Below, in pieces: positions 1 through 6,024 of a stretch of DNA of 6,024 nt. The stretch lies in NCBI GenBank assembly GCA_038526275.1, contig JBCBGY010000240.1:1-6024 (forward strand), in the 5' to 3' direction. The DNA is from 188UL27-1 sp038526275. Lineage in GTDB: Bacteria > Pseudomonadota > Alphaproteobacteria > Rhodobacterales > Rhodobacteraceae. The position numbers and the translations under genes are program-made. The notes below the pieces were generated by a model that saw nothing but the letters and a program-made list of their open reading frames with translations, was not told where the DNA came from and made no database searches. Numbering within the stretch: the first letter of the stretch is position 1; each line of letters starts with the position of its first letter.

Positions 1-69
1 TGAGACGCTGGCACTCGGCGCGCGCATGGGTTAACGGACACGGACATTTGCGACGGCAAAGGAAATGTC
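1..69. other. Upstream flank of metG; possible 3' tail of a preceding gene
   Basis: The window opens only 69 bases before metG. On the + strand the frame starting at base 2 is open up to a TAA at 32-34 (last residues ETLALGARMG), so a preceding same-strand gene could end here. The piece is too short to identify or to prove coding. Bases 58-63 (AAAGGA) look like the ribosome binding site of metG, six bases before its ATG. I see no convincing promoter. Confidence 0.3.
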
Positions 70-1788
70 ATGGCCCGCATCCTGATCACATCGGCCCTGC
101 CCTACATCAATGGCGTGAAGCATCTTGGCACGCTCGTTGGGTCTCAGTTGCCCGGCGATCTGTATGCGCGGTTCATGCGTCAGCGCGGGCATGAGGTTCT
201 GTATCTTTGTGCCACGGACGAGCATGGCACACCGGCAGAGCTCGCGGCGACCAAGGCCGGTTTGCCTGTGGAGGATTACTGCGCGCAAATGCATGACGTC
301 CAAGCCAACCTTGCAAAGGGGTTCCGGCTGTCTTTCGACCATTTTGGCCGGTCATCTTCCGTGCAGAACCGCCGGTTGACCCAGCACTTTGCGGGGCTTC
401 TGGCCGAAAACGGGTTTATCGAAGAACGCACCGAACGGCAGGTCTTTTCAAAAACCGATGACCGCTTTCTGCCGGACCGCTATATTGAAGGCACCTGCCC
501 CAATTGCGGATATGAACGCGCCCGGGGCGACCAGTGTGAGAACTGCACCAAGCAGCTCGATCCCACAGACCTGATCAATCCGCGCAGCGCCATTTCGGGC
601 TCAACTGATCTGGAAGTGCGTGAGACCAAGCATCTTTATCTGCGCCAATCCACCTTGAAGGACGATTTGGATGCCTGGATCGACAGCAAGAAAGACTGGC
701 CGATCCTGACCACATCAATTGCCAAGAAGTGGCTGCATGACGGGGACGGTTTGCAGGACCGTGGTATCACGCGGGACCTTTATTGGGGAGTGCCCGTACA
801 GAAGGGTGAAGGGGCTTGGCCTGGCATGGAAGGCAAGGTCTTTTATGTCTGGTTTGACGCGCCGATTGAGTATCTCGCCTGTGCGGCGGAATGGTCCGAT
901 GCGAACGGCACCGAAGACGAGGCCTGGTGGCGCTGGTGGCGCACGGATGAGGGTGCCGAGGATGTTCGGTATGTGCAGTTCATGGGCAAGGACAATGTCC
1001 CGTTCCACACGCTGAGCTTTCCTGCCACGATCATGGGGCTGCAAGAGCCGTGGAAGATGGTGGATTATATCAAGTCCTTCAACTTCCTGAACTATGAAGG
1101 TGGGCAGTTCAGCACCTCCCAGGGGCGCGGCGTCTTTATGGATGCAGCACTGGAGATCTTGCCCAGCGACTATTGGCGCTGGTGGCTTCTGTCGAATGCA
1201 CCTGAGACCTCTGACACCGAGTTCACCTGGGAAAAGTTTCAGGCTGGCGTGAACAAGGATCTGGCCGATGTGCTGGGCAATTTCGTCAGCCGCGTGACCA
1301 AGTTCTGCCGATCGAAATTCGGGCAGGAGATCCCGGCAGGCGGTGAGATTTCAGATGGCGGAACCGCCCTGATTGCAGAGCTTGAACGCCGGATCGCGGA
1401 CTACGTTCGCCATATGGAGGCGATTGAGGTGCGCAAGGCCGCCGCCGAGTTGCGGGCGATCTGGGTGGCGGGCAATGAGTTTCTGCAAAGCGCCGCACCC
1501 TGGACCACCATCAAGACCGATGTGGACCGCTCAGCAGCGGACACCCGTTTGGCCCTGAACCTGATCCGGATCTATGCGATCTTGTCGGAACCGTTCATTC
1601 CTGATGCATCCGCCACCATGCTGGCAGCCCTGCGGACCGAAGAGACGATATGGCCCGGCGATCTGACCACAGCCCTGTCGCGCCTGGCCCCGGGGCATGC
1701 GTTTGACATACCCGATGTCATGTTCCGCAAGATCACCGATGAGGAACGCGAAGCGTGGGAGGCGCGTTTTGCAGGTGGGGCGAACTGA
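70..1788 (+). CDS. metG: Methionyl-tRNA synthetase (class I, E. coli MetG-like, no C-terminal OB domain)
   Basis: This cytoplasmic enzyme charges tRNA(Met) with methionine in an ATP-dependent reaction, which is needed for both initiation and elongation. It is 572 residues long and starts at an ATG preceded by AAAGGA. The class I signature is HLGT at residues 18-21, followed by CATDEHGT (47-54). The zinc knuckle has two Cys-x2-Cys pairs (C143/C146 and C156/C159). The methionine pocket motif YVWFDAPIEY spans 259-268, and GKDNVPFH spans 306-313. The KMSKS-equivalent loop reads QFSTS at 346-350. The helical anticodon-binding domain follows from about 385 and contains APW at 476-478, matching the Pro-Trp that E. 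coli MetRS uses for anticodon reading. The chain ends without the C-terminal OB-fold dimerisation domain of the longer E. coli enzyme (about 677 residues), so I infer a monomer. Both KMSKS lysines are replaced, which I believe is normal for Rhodobacterales. The identification is very secure. Confidence 0.97.
   Translation: MARILITSALPYINGVKHLGTLVGSQLPGDLYARFMRQRGHEVLYLCATDEHGTPAELAATKAGLPVEDYCAQMHDVQANLAKGFRLSFDHFGRSSSVQNRRLTQHFAGLLAENGFIEERTERQVFSKTDDRFLPDRYIEGTCPNCGYERARGDQCENCTKQLDPTDLINPRSAISGSTDLEVRETKHLYLRQSTLKDDLDAWIDSKKDWPILTTSIAKKWLHDGDGLQDRGITRDLYWGVPVQKGEGAWPGMEGKVFYVWFDAPIEYLACAAEWSDANGTEDEAWWRWWRTDEGAEDVRYVQFMGKDNVPFHTLSFPATIMGLQEPWKMVDYIKSFNFLNYEGGQFSTSQGRGVFMDAALEILPSDYWRWWLLSNAPETSDTEFTWEKFQAGVNKDLADVLGNFVSRVTKFCRSKFGQEIPAGGEISDGGTALIAELERRIADYVRHMEAIEVRKAAAELRAIWVAGNEFLQSAAPWTTIKTDVDRSAADTRLALNLIRIYAILSEPFIPDASATMLAALRTEETIWPGDLTTALSRLAPGHAFDIPDVMFRKITDEEREAWEARFAGGAN
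925..942 (+). repeat. Perfect 9-base tandem duplication inside metG (WWRWWR)
   Basis: The unit TGGTGGCGC occurs twice without a mismatch at 925-933 and 934-942. It stays in frame and encodes Trp-Trp-Arg-Trp-Trp-Arg (residues 286-291), in the variable insert between the methionine pocket motif and GKDNVPFH. From memory, relatives carry a single WERWWR-like segment of the same length. The repeat therefore more likely arose by substitution than by insertion. Confidence 0.6.
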
Positions 1789-1819
1789 CCCTGTTGTTGG
1801 AATGTCGGAGATGTGTGGA

Positions 1820-1854
1820 GCCTCCGGCGGAAGTATTTGGGCCAATAAGAAAGG
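1820..1854. repeat. Putative Rhodobacterales-type intergenic motif
   Basis: This block reads GCCTCCGGCGG, then AAGTATTTGGG, then CCAATAAGAAAGG. It resembles a motif I remember as recurrent between genes in Rhodobacterales genomes, of the form (C)CTCCGGCGGGAGTATTT followed by a purine-rich AAGATGAA-like stretch. In that usual form CTCC and GGAG pair around a GGCG loop. Here the right arm is GAAG, so the hairpin is weakened. Only one copy lies in this window, so repetition cannot be shown from the sequence, and its function is unknown to me. Confidence 0.4.
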
Positions 1855-1873
1855 GCGAAATGCCGCTTTGCCC
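1853..1873 (+). other. Small bulged stem-loop between metG and the ABC operon
   Basis: GGGC (1853-1856) pairs with GCCC (1870-1873), and AAA (1858-1860) pairs with TTT (1867-1869). A single G (1857) is bulged, and the loop has six bases (1861-1866). The stem lies 65 bases after the metG stop and about 41 bases before the ATPase start. The bases that follow (CTGTTTG) contain only a poor T-run, so it could be at best a weak terminator or processing site for the metG transcript. It may also be chance. Confidence 0.3.
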
Positions 1874-1901
1874 CTGTTTGCGCGGTGCTATTTCAGCAGC
1901 C

Positions 1902-1908
1902 GAGGAGG
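1902..1908 (+). promoter_or_regulatory. Strong ribosome binding site deciding the ABC ATPase start
   Basis: GAGGAGG at 1902-1908 is a near-perfect Shine-Dalgarno sequence, six bases before the ATG at 1915. It favours that ATG over the in-frame GTG at 1885, which would add ten residues (MLFQQPRRHV) unlike the start of any ABC ATPase. A third candidate, the ATG at 1910, is out of frame and stops within five codons. Confidence 0.85.
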
Positions 1909-1914
1909 CATGTC

Positions 1915-2571
1915 ATGCTGCTAGAGGCCCGCGACGTTCATAAGGCCTATCCGGGAACGGACGGGCCGATTCCCGTTTTGTCCGGCGTAAGCCTGACATT
2001 GGCTGCAGGGGAGAGCTTGGCACTGACCGGGGAATCTGGGAGCGGCAAGAGCACTTTCCTGCATTTGCTGGGCGCGCTGGATCACGCGGATGCCGGGGAG
2101 ATCCTTGTCGACGGAACATCCGTCGCCAGCTTGGATGATGCGGGGCGTGCAGCGCTTCGACGGGACAAGATTGGGTTGGTTTTTCAGCAGTTTAACTTGA
2201 TCCCCAGCCTTTCGGTGGCGGACAATCTGGCCTTTCAGGCCCGGCTGGCCGGGCGGGCCGATGTTGGTTGGTTGGGGGAGCTGGGCGACCGATTGGGCCT
2301 CGGCGCCGTTTTGCGGCAGTATCCCGAGCAATTGTCGGGAGGCCAGCAGCAGCGTGTGGCTATAGGCCGAGCCCTGGCGCCCCGCCCAGCCGTTGTTCTG
2401 GCGGATGAGCCCACGGGCAATCTGGACGAGGAGACCGCTGCCGAGGTTATGGCGCTCATGCTGGATTTGGTGAGGGAAACCAGTGCAGGATTGTTGATGG
2501 TCACCCATTCTTCAACGCTTGCCGGGCAACTTGACCGGCGGGTCCATTTGAGCCGGGGGCGTTTGGCGTGA
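1915..2571 (+). CDS. ABC transporter ATP-binding protein (LolD/MacB/YbbA type, AttE-like)
   Basis: This is the cytoplasmic ATPase that should drive the FtsX-type permease encoded next. It has 218 residues from the ATG at 1915, the usual size of a LolD/MacB-class nucleotide-binding subunit. All catalytic motifs are intact: Walker A GESGSGKST (39-47), Q-loop glutamine in VFQQFNL (Q91), signature LSGGQQQR (140-147), Walker B VVLADEP (160-166) with catalytic Glu165, D-loop NLD (169-171) and the switch histidine in VTHSS (H198). LSGGQQQRVAIGRAL and ADEPTGNLD are typical of the FtsE/LolD/MacB group. Its stop TGA lies inside GTGA (2568-2571), a 4-base overlap with the permease start, which points to translational coupling and a fixed subunit ratio. 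The AttE assignment rests on the downstream AttH-like gene. LolD itself is unlikely because no LolC/LolE pair is present. Confidence 0.93.
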   Translation: MLLEARDVHKAYPGTDGPIPVLSGVSLTLAAGESLALTGESGSGKSTFLHLLGALDHADAGEILVDGTSVASLDDAGRAALRRDKIGLVFQQFNLIPSLSVADNLAFQARLAGRADVGWLGELGDRLGLGAVLRQYPEQLSGGQQQRVAIGRALAPRPAVVLADEPTGNLDEETAAEVMALMLDLVRETSAGLLMVTHSSTLAGQLDRRVHLSRGRLA

Positions 2572-4982
2572 CAGGCGTGGCCCTGTGGGCGATCCTGTCC
2601 CACTGGTGGCGACAGCCGTTGCAATTGTCGACCCTGCTGGTTGGTCTGGCTTTGGCGACGGCCTTGTGGTCCGCCGTTCAGGCCATCAACGCCGAAGCCC
2701 GGTCAAGCTATGATGCCGCTGCCGGTTTGCTTGGCGGCAGCGATCTGGAAGAGCTTCATCCCAGCGACGGGGATGTGATCGGCCTTCAAACCTTTGCCGA
2801 CCTCCGCCAGGCGGGTTGGAACGTGTCGCCGGTTTTGGAGGGCACGTTCAGGGTTGGGGATCGTCGGGTTCGGGTTCTGGGATTGGAGCCCTTCACAGCA
2901 CCGCCCGGGACAGTGCCGCCGGAGATGGTTGCGCAGTTGCAGGAGGATCCCGGCACGTTGTTTTTGGACCGGGTGGTCTTTGCGGCACCTGAAACGCTCG
3001 TGCTGCTCACTGGGGCGGAGGGATTGGGCTCCGCGCAGCCCGCCGCCAGTTTGCCCCCCGACACGATTGTCACTGACATATCAGTGGCCGCTGACCTGCT
3101 GGACAGGCCCGACCAGATCAGCCGACTGATCGTGCATCCAAACCAGCCGCCACGGCAAAAGGCGCTTGGCCAGGTTGCACCGGACCTTGTGCGGCAAACC
3201 CGATCTGCCGAAGGCGATGTAGCGCGGCTGACAGACAGCTTTCATCTAAACCTCACCGCCTTTGGGCTTTTGTCCTTTGCCGTGGGTCTTTTCATTGTGC
3301 ATGCCGCCATTGGCCTGGCTTTTGAGCAGCGGCGTGCCATGTTTCGCACCTTGCGGGCCGTTGGACTGCCCCTCCAGCGTCTGCTGGCGCTGCTTCTGGG
3401 CGAGCTTTTGGTGCTGGCCCTGGTGGCAGGGTCGCTCGGGATCATCTTGGGCTATCTGATCGCCGGGGCCCTGTTGCCCGATGTGGCGGCCACGCTGCGC
3501 GGGCTTTACGGGGCGCGGGTCAGCGGCGATCTGGCCTTTCGTCCGGCCTGGGCGGCGGCAGGGCTTGGCATCGCGGTTTTGGGCACGCTGGTGGCGGCAG
3601 CCAATGGTCTGTGGGCGGTGGCGCGGATGCCGCTACTGGCCAGCGCTCAATCTCGCGCCTGGGCGCGAACGTCCGCGCAAGCGGTGCTGGTGCAAGGCGC
3701 TGCGGGGGCCTGCCTGTTGGTTGCAGGGCTCCTTGCCACGGTCATCTTCGACGGACTTCTGGCGGGCTTCGGCCTGCTGGGAGGACTGTTGCTGGGGGCG
3801 GCCCTGATGCTGCCCTTGTGCCTTCACGGACTGCTATGGTGCGCGGGTCGCCTGGCCAAGTCGGCAAGTGCTGAATGGTTCTGGGCCGACACGAGCCAGC
3901 AATTGCGGGGCCTATCGCTGGCTTTGATGGCGTTGCTTCTGGCACTGGCGACCAATATCGGTGTTGGCACGATGGTATCCAGCTTCCGGCTGACCTTCCT
4001 TGGCTGGCTCGACCAACGGCTGGCGTCCGAGCTTTATGTCTCGGCGCGGTCCGAGGAAGAGGCCGCAGAACTGCGAGGCTTTCTGGCGGGCAAAGTCGAC
4101 GCCCTTCTGCCCATTTGGTCGGTCGACATGCGCATGGGTGGCCTGCCGGGCCAGATCTACGGCATCATCGATCATGCCACCTACCGCCACAGTTGGCCTT
4201 TGCTTGAAGCGAACCCGACCGTTTGGGAAGACATAGCAAGCGACAAGGGTATTCTGGTGAGTGAGCAACTGGCGCGGCGAGGTGGGTTTCGCCTTGGCGA
4301 TCAAGTCGAGGTAGAGGTTGGCTGGCCCTTTATCGTCGTCGGTATCTATTCCGACTACGGCAACCCCACTGGGCAGGCCGTGATCTCAAACGCCGCACTG
4401 CTCAATCGACATCCTGATGTGCCCAGGTTGCGCTATGGTGTGCGCATTCCACCGGACCAAACCGAAGCCGTGACCACGGCGCTGACAGATGAGTTCAGTC
4501 TTTCTCCCGGTCAAATTACCAATCAGGCCGCGTTGAAGCAGCTTTCTGTGCGCGTGTTCGAACAGACTTTCGCCGTGACCGGCGCTCTGAACGTGCTGAC
4601 CCTTGCTGTTGCGGGCTTTGCGATCTTTACCTCCCTTTTGACATTGGCGGCCCTGCGTCTGCCGCAACTTGCCCCGGTCTGGGCCTTGGGGATGACCCGC
4701 GCGACCCTGGCGCGTTTGGAACTGGCGCGGTCGGTGGTGCTGGCGATTGCGACCTTCCTGGTGGCGATCCCGACCGGGCTGGCGTTGGCCTGGGCCCTGC
4801 TTGCGGTGGTGAATGTCGAGGCCTTTGGCTGGCGCTTGCCCATGCATGTCTTCCCGCTGGACTGGGTGCGTCTTGGCGGGTTGGCGGTCGTTGCAGCGCT
4901 TCTGGCCGTGGCCCTTCCCGTGCGGCGGTTGAGACGAACCGCGCCGGCGGCTTTTCTGAAAGTGTTTGCCAATGAACGTTAG
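2568..4982 (+). CDS. FtsX-family ABC transporter permease with two FtsX domains (AttF/AttG- or YbbP-like)
   Basis: This inner-membrane subunit has 804 residues. I infer ten membrane segments at about 19-38, 229-252, 273-303, 327-351, 373-396, 397-425, 447-470, 668-696, 721-748 and 767-785. Two large periplasmic domains result: one after the first segment (about 40-228) and one after the seventh (about 471-667). The second resembles the MacB-type periplasmic core, with GILVSEQLARRGGFRLGDQV at 561-580. Two FtsX domains are seen. In each, a charged loop follows the segment, EQRRAMFRTLRAVGLP (253-268) and LRLPQLAPVWALGMTRATL (697-715), as expected for coupling to the ATPase. The GTG start overlaps the ATPase stop, with only a GGGGG as possible ribosome binding site, and no Met occurs near the N-terminus as an alternative. 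The 3' end overlaps the next gene by 11 bases. The family exports or extracts lipophilic molecules or transmits force; the substrate here is unknown. Confidence 0.88.
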   Translation: MTGVALWAILSHWWRQPLQLSTLLVGLALATALWSAVQAINAEARSSYDAAAGLLGGSDLEELHPSDGDVIGLQTFADLRQAGWNVSPVLEGTFRVGDRRVRVLGLEPFTAPPGTVPPEMVAQLQEDPGTLFLDRVVFAAPETLVLLTGAEGLGSAQPAASLPPDTIVTDISVAADLLDRPDQISRLIVHPNQPPRQKALGQVAPDLVRQTRSAEGDVARLTDSFHLNLTAFGLLSFAVGLFIVHAAIGLAFEQRRAMFRTLRAVGLPLQRLLALLLGELLVLALVAGSLGIILGYLIAGALLPDVAATLRGLYGARVSGDLAFRPAWAAAGLGIAVLGTLVAAANGLWAVARMPLLASAQSRAWARTSAQAVLVQGAAGACLLVAGLLATVIFDGLLAGFGLLGGLLLGAALMLPLCLHGLLWCAGRLAKSASAEWFWADTSQQLRGLSLALMALLLALATNIGVGTMVSSFRLTFLGWLDQRLASELYVSARSEEEAAELRGFLAGKVDALLPIWSVDMRMGGLPGQIYGIIDHATYRHSWPLLEANPTVWEDIASDKGILVSEQLARRGGFRLGDQVEVEVGWPFIVVGIYSDYGNPTGQAVISNAALLNRHPDVPRLRYGVRIPPDQTEAVTTALTDEFSLSPGQITNQAALKQLSVRVFEQTFAVTGALNVLTLAVAGFAIFTSLLTLAALRLPQLAPVWALGMTRATLARLELARSVVLAIATFLVAIPTGLALAWALLAVVNVEAFGWRLPMHVFPLDWVRLGGLAVVAALLAVALPVRRLRRTAPAAFLKVFANER

Positions 4983-6015
4983 GTTGTGCGCCTTGCTCAT
5001 CTGCTTTCCCTTGGCTGCAAACGCCCAAGGCTTTGCCGGGCTTGGGACAGAAGCCGAAGGGTTCGCCACACCGCAACGCGGGGTCGCTTTCGATTTCCCC
5101 GAAGATCATGGCGCTCACCCGGAGTACCGGATCGAATGGTGGTACCTGACGGCGAACCTCACCGGAGCAGACGGCCTGGAATACGGGATCCAATGGACCC
5201 TCTTTCGCTCGGCCTTGGCCCCGGAAACCCGCCCGGGATGGAGCGACCCGCAGATCTGGTTGGGCCATGCCGGATTAACCACGCCCGAGGCGCACTTTGT
5301 GGCCGAACGGATCGCGCGCGGCGGCACAGGACAGGCTGGCACAGAGGCCGCGCCCTTTCGCGCCTGGATAGATGAATGGCAGATGACGGGAACAGCCGGA
5401 TCTGGTCTCGACGCATTGTCCTTAACAGCGCAAGGCGACGACTTTGGCTATGATCTGAACCTCGCCGCTGATGGGCCACTCGTGCCTCAAGGCGACAATG
5501 GCTATTCCGTCAAATCCGGGGCCGGACAGGCAAGCTACTACTATTCACAGCCCTTCTATCGGATCGAAGGCACGCTGAACCTGCCCGAAGGTCCAGTGGA
5601 GGTCGAAGGCCAGGGTTGGCTTGACCGGGAATGGTCGTCCCAGCCACTGGCCGAGGATCAAACCGGGTGGGATTGGATCTCGCTCCATCTCGATACGGGC
5701 GCGAAACTGATGGGCTTTCGGCTGCGCGATAGCGGTACAGGCTATACATCGGCAACTTGGATCGCTGCCGATGGCACACCGACACCCTACGCGGATGGAT
5801 CGCTGGAGCTGACCCCGCTGGAGACGAGCGACGTGGAAGGCCGCGATATTCCCACAACCTGGCAGGTCACCCTGCCCGACCGCGACGTGGATCTGCAGAT
5901 CACAGCCTTAAATCCCAGCAGTTGGATGGCGACCTCTTTCCCCTACTGGGAAGGGCCCGTCGAAATCACTGGCAGCCACGGCGGGCGTGGATACTTAGAA
6001 ATGACAGGCTATTAA
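4972..6015 (+). CDS. Secreted lipocalin-like protein, AttH / CrtC-like family (calycin superfamily)
   Basis: This predicted periplasmic protein has 347 residues from the ATG at 4972. An in-frame TTG at 4966 would add two residues but is less likely. Residues 1-18 form a Sec signal peptide (NVR, a hydrophobic LCALLICFPLAA core, then ANA before Q19). No lipobox precedes either cysteine, so the mature protein should be soluble. Family hallmarks, in order, are DFPEDHGAHPEYRIEWWYLT (41-60), YYYSQPF (189-195), GQGWLDREWSSQ (214-224), GWDWISLHLD (232-241) and the C-terminal YWEGPVEITGSHGGRGYLEM (325-344) ending in TGY. These mark the protein called predicted secreted hydrolase, AttH or carotenoid 1,2-hydratase-like, built from two lipocalin-like barrels. 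The start overlaps the permease end by 11 bases, with only a weak GAAAG (4958-4962) upstream, so translation is probably coupled. A true carotenoid hydratase is doubtful, because the protein is exported and sits in a transporter operon without carotenoid genes. Its enzymatic activity is unproven. Confidence 0.85.
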   Translation: MNVRLCALLICFPLAANAQGFAGLGTEAEGFATPQRGVAFDFPEDHGAHPEYRIEWWYLTANLTGADGLEYGIQWTLFRSALAPETRPGWSDPQIWLGHAGLTTPEAHFVAERIARGGTGQAGTEAAPFRAWIDEWQMTGTAGSGLDALSLTAQGDDFGYDLNLAADGPLVPQGDNGYSVKSGAGQASYYYSQPFYRIEGTLNLPEGPVEVEGQGWLDREWSSQPLAEDQTGWDWISLHLDTGAKLMGFRLRDSGTGYTSATWIAADGTPTPYADGSLELTPLETSDVEGRDIPTTWQVTLPDRDVDLQITALNPSSWMATSFPYWEGPVEITGSHGGRGYLEMTGY

Positions 6016-6024
6016 TCTGCGGCC

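Noticed and set aside
1885..1914. Upstream in-frame GTG start for the ABC ATPase
   Set aside because: It would translate through the strong GAGGAGG ribosome binding site and add ten residues atypical for the family. The ATG at 1915 fits better.
1789..1914. Sigma-70 promoter for the ABC operon (for example TTGTTG at 1794-1799, or TTGCCC at 1868-1873 with GCTATT at 1887-1892)
   Set aside because: No -35/-10 pair has acceptable matches at 16-18 base spacing, so a promoter cannot be placed. One may still exist, or the operon may be read from metG.
1921..2508. Minus-strand open frame of 195 codons opposite the ABC ATPase
   Set aside because: It mirrors the ATPase gene almost exactly. The ATPase has every catalytic motif, and the antisense product has none.
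4966..4971. TTG start for the AttH-like protein two codons before the ATG
   Set aside because: The ATG at 4972 gives an equally good signal peptide. TTG is a weaker start, and no better ribosome binding site supports it.
1915..4982. Assignment as the lipoprotein-sorting LolCDE system or as a MacAB macrolide exporter
   Set aside because: There is no LolC/LolE pair and no MacA. The permease has ten inferred membrane segments in place of four, and the neighbour is AttH-like.
4386..5069. Long minus-strand open frame (227 codons) across the permease 3' end
   Set aside because: It is antisense to two well-supported genes, and its translation is low-complexity and rich in Gln, Arg, His and Gly. 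This is what the reverse strand of GC-rich coding sequence gives.
4627..5268. Minus-strand open frame of 213 codons spanning the permease/AttH junction
   Set aside because: The Pro/Arg/Ser/Ala-rich translation has no recognisable domain, and the frame lies fully opposite conserved genes.

Overview
The window reads as an ordinary chromosomal stretch of an alphaproteobacterium, most likely a member of the Rhodobacterales (Roseobacter/Rhodobacter group). I base this on the GC-rich coding sequence and on the methionyl-tRNA synthetase, whose sequence features match my memory of that order. These features are the ITSALPYING start, the HLG(N/T) and FSTSQGRGVF active-site motifs, and the four-cysteine zinc knuckle. 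No database search was possible.

Layout. Bases 1-69 are the upstream flank of the first gene; the 3' end of another gene may lie there but cannot be identified. Bases 70-1788 hold metG, an essential cytoplasmic aminoacyl-tRNA synthetase. A 126-base gap (1789-1914) follows. It carries a block that resembles a recurrent Rhodobacterales intergenic motif, a small bulged stem-loop, and a strong ribosome binding site. From 1915 to 6015 three genes are packed head to tail with overlapping ends: an ABC ATPase of the LolD/MacB/YbbA type, an 804-residue FtsX-type permease with two FtsX domains, and a secreted two-domain lipocalin-like protein of the AttH/CrtC-like family. All genes are on the + strand.

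How the genes work together. The ATPase stop overlaps the permease GTG start by 4 bases, and the permease stop overlaps the ATG of the secreted protein by 11 bases. The three products are therefore almost certainly made together. The ATPase and permease should form one inner-membrane machine. The AttH-like protein has a Sec signal peptide and no lipobox, so it should be a soluble periplasmic partner or enzyme working on the same, probably lipophilic, substrate. The substrate is not known, and this is the main open question of the window. metG appears functionally unrelated to the cluster.

No RNA genes, CRISPR arrays, insertion sequences or convincing sigma-70 promoters were found. The system most worth attention is the ABC transporter plus AttH-like cluster. 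It belongs to a type I recognise from other proteobacteria, so it is poorly characterised rather than unprecedented.
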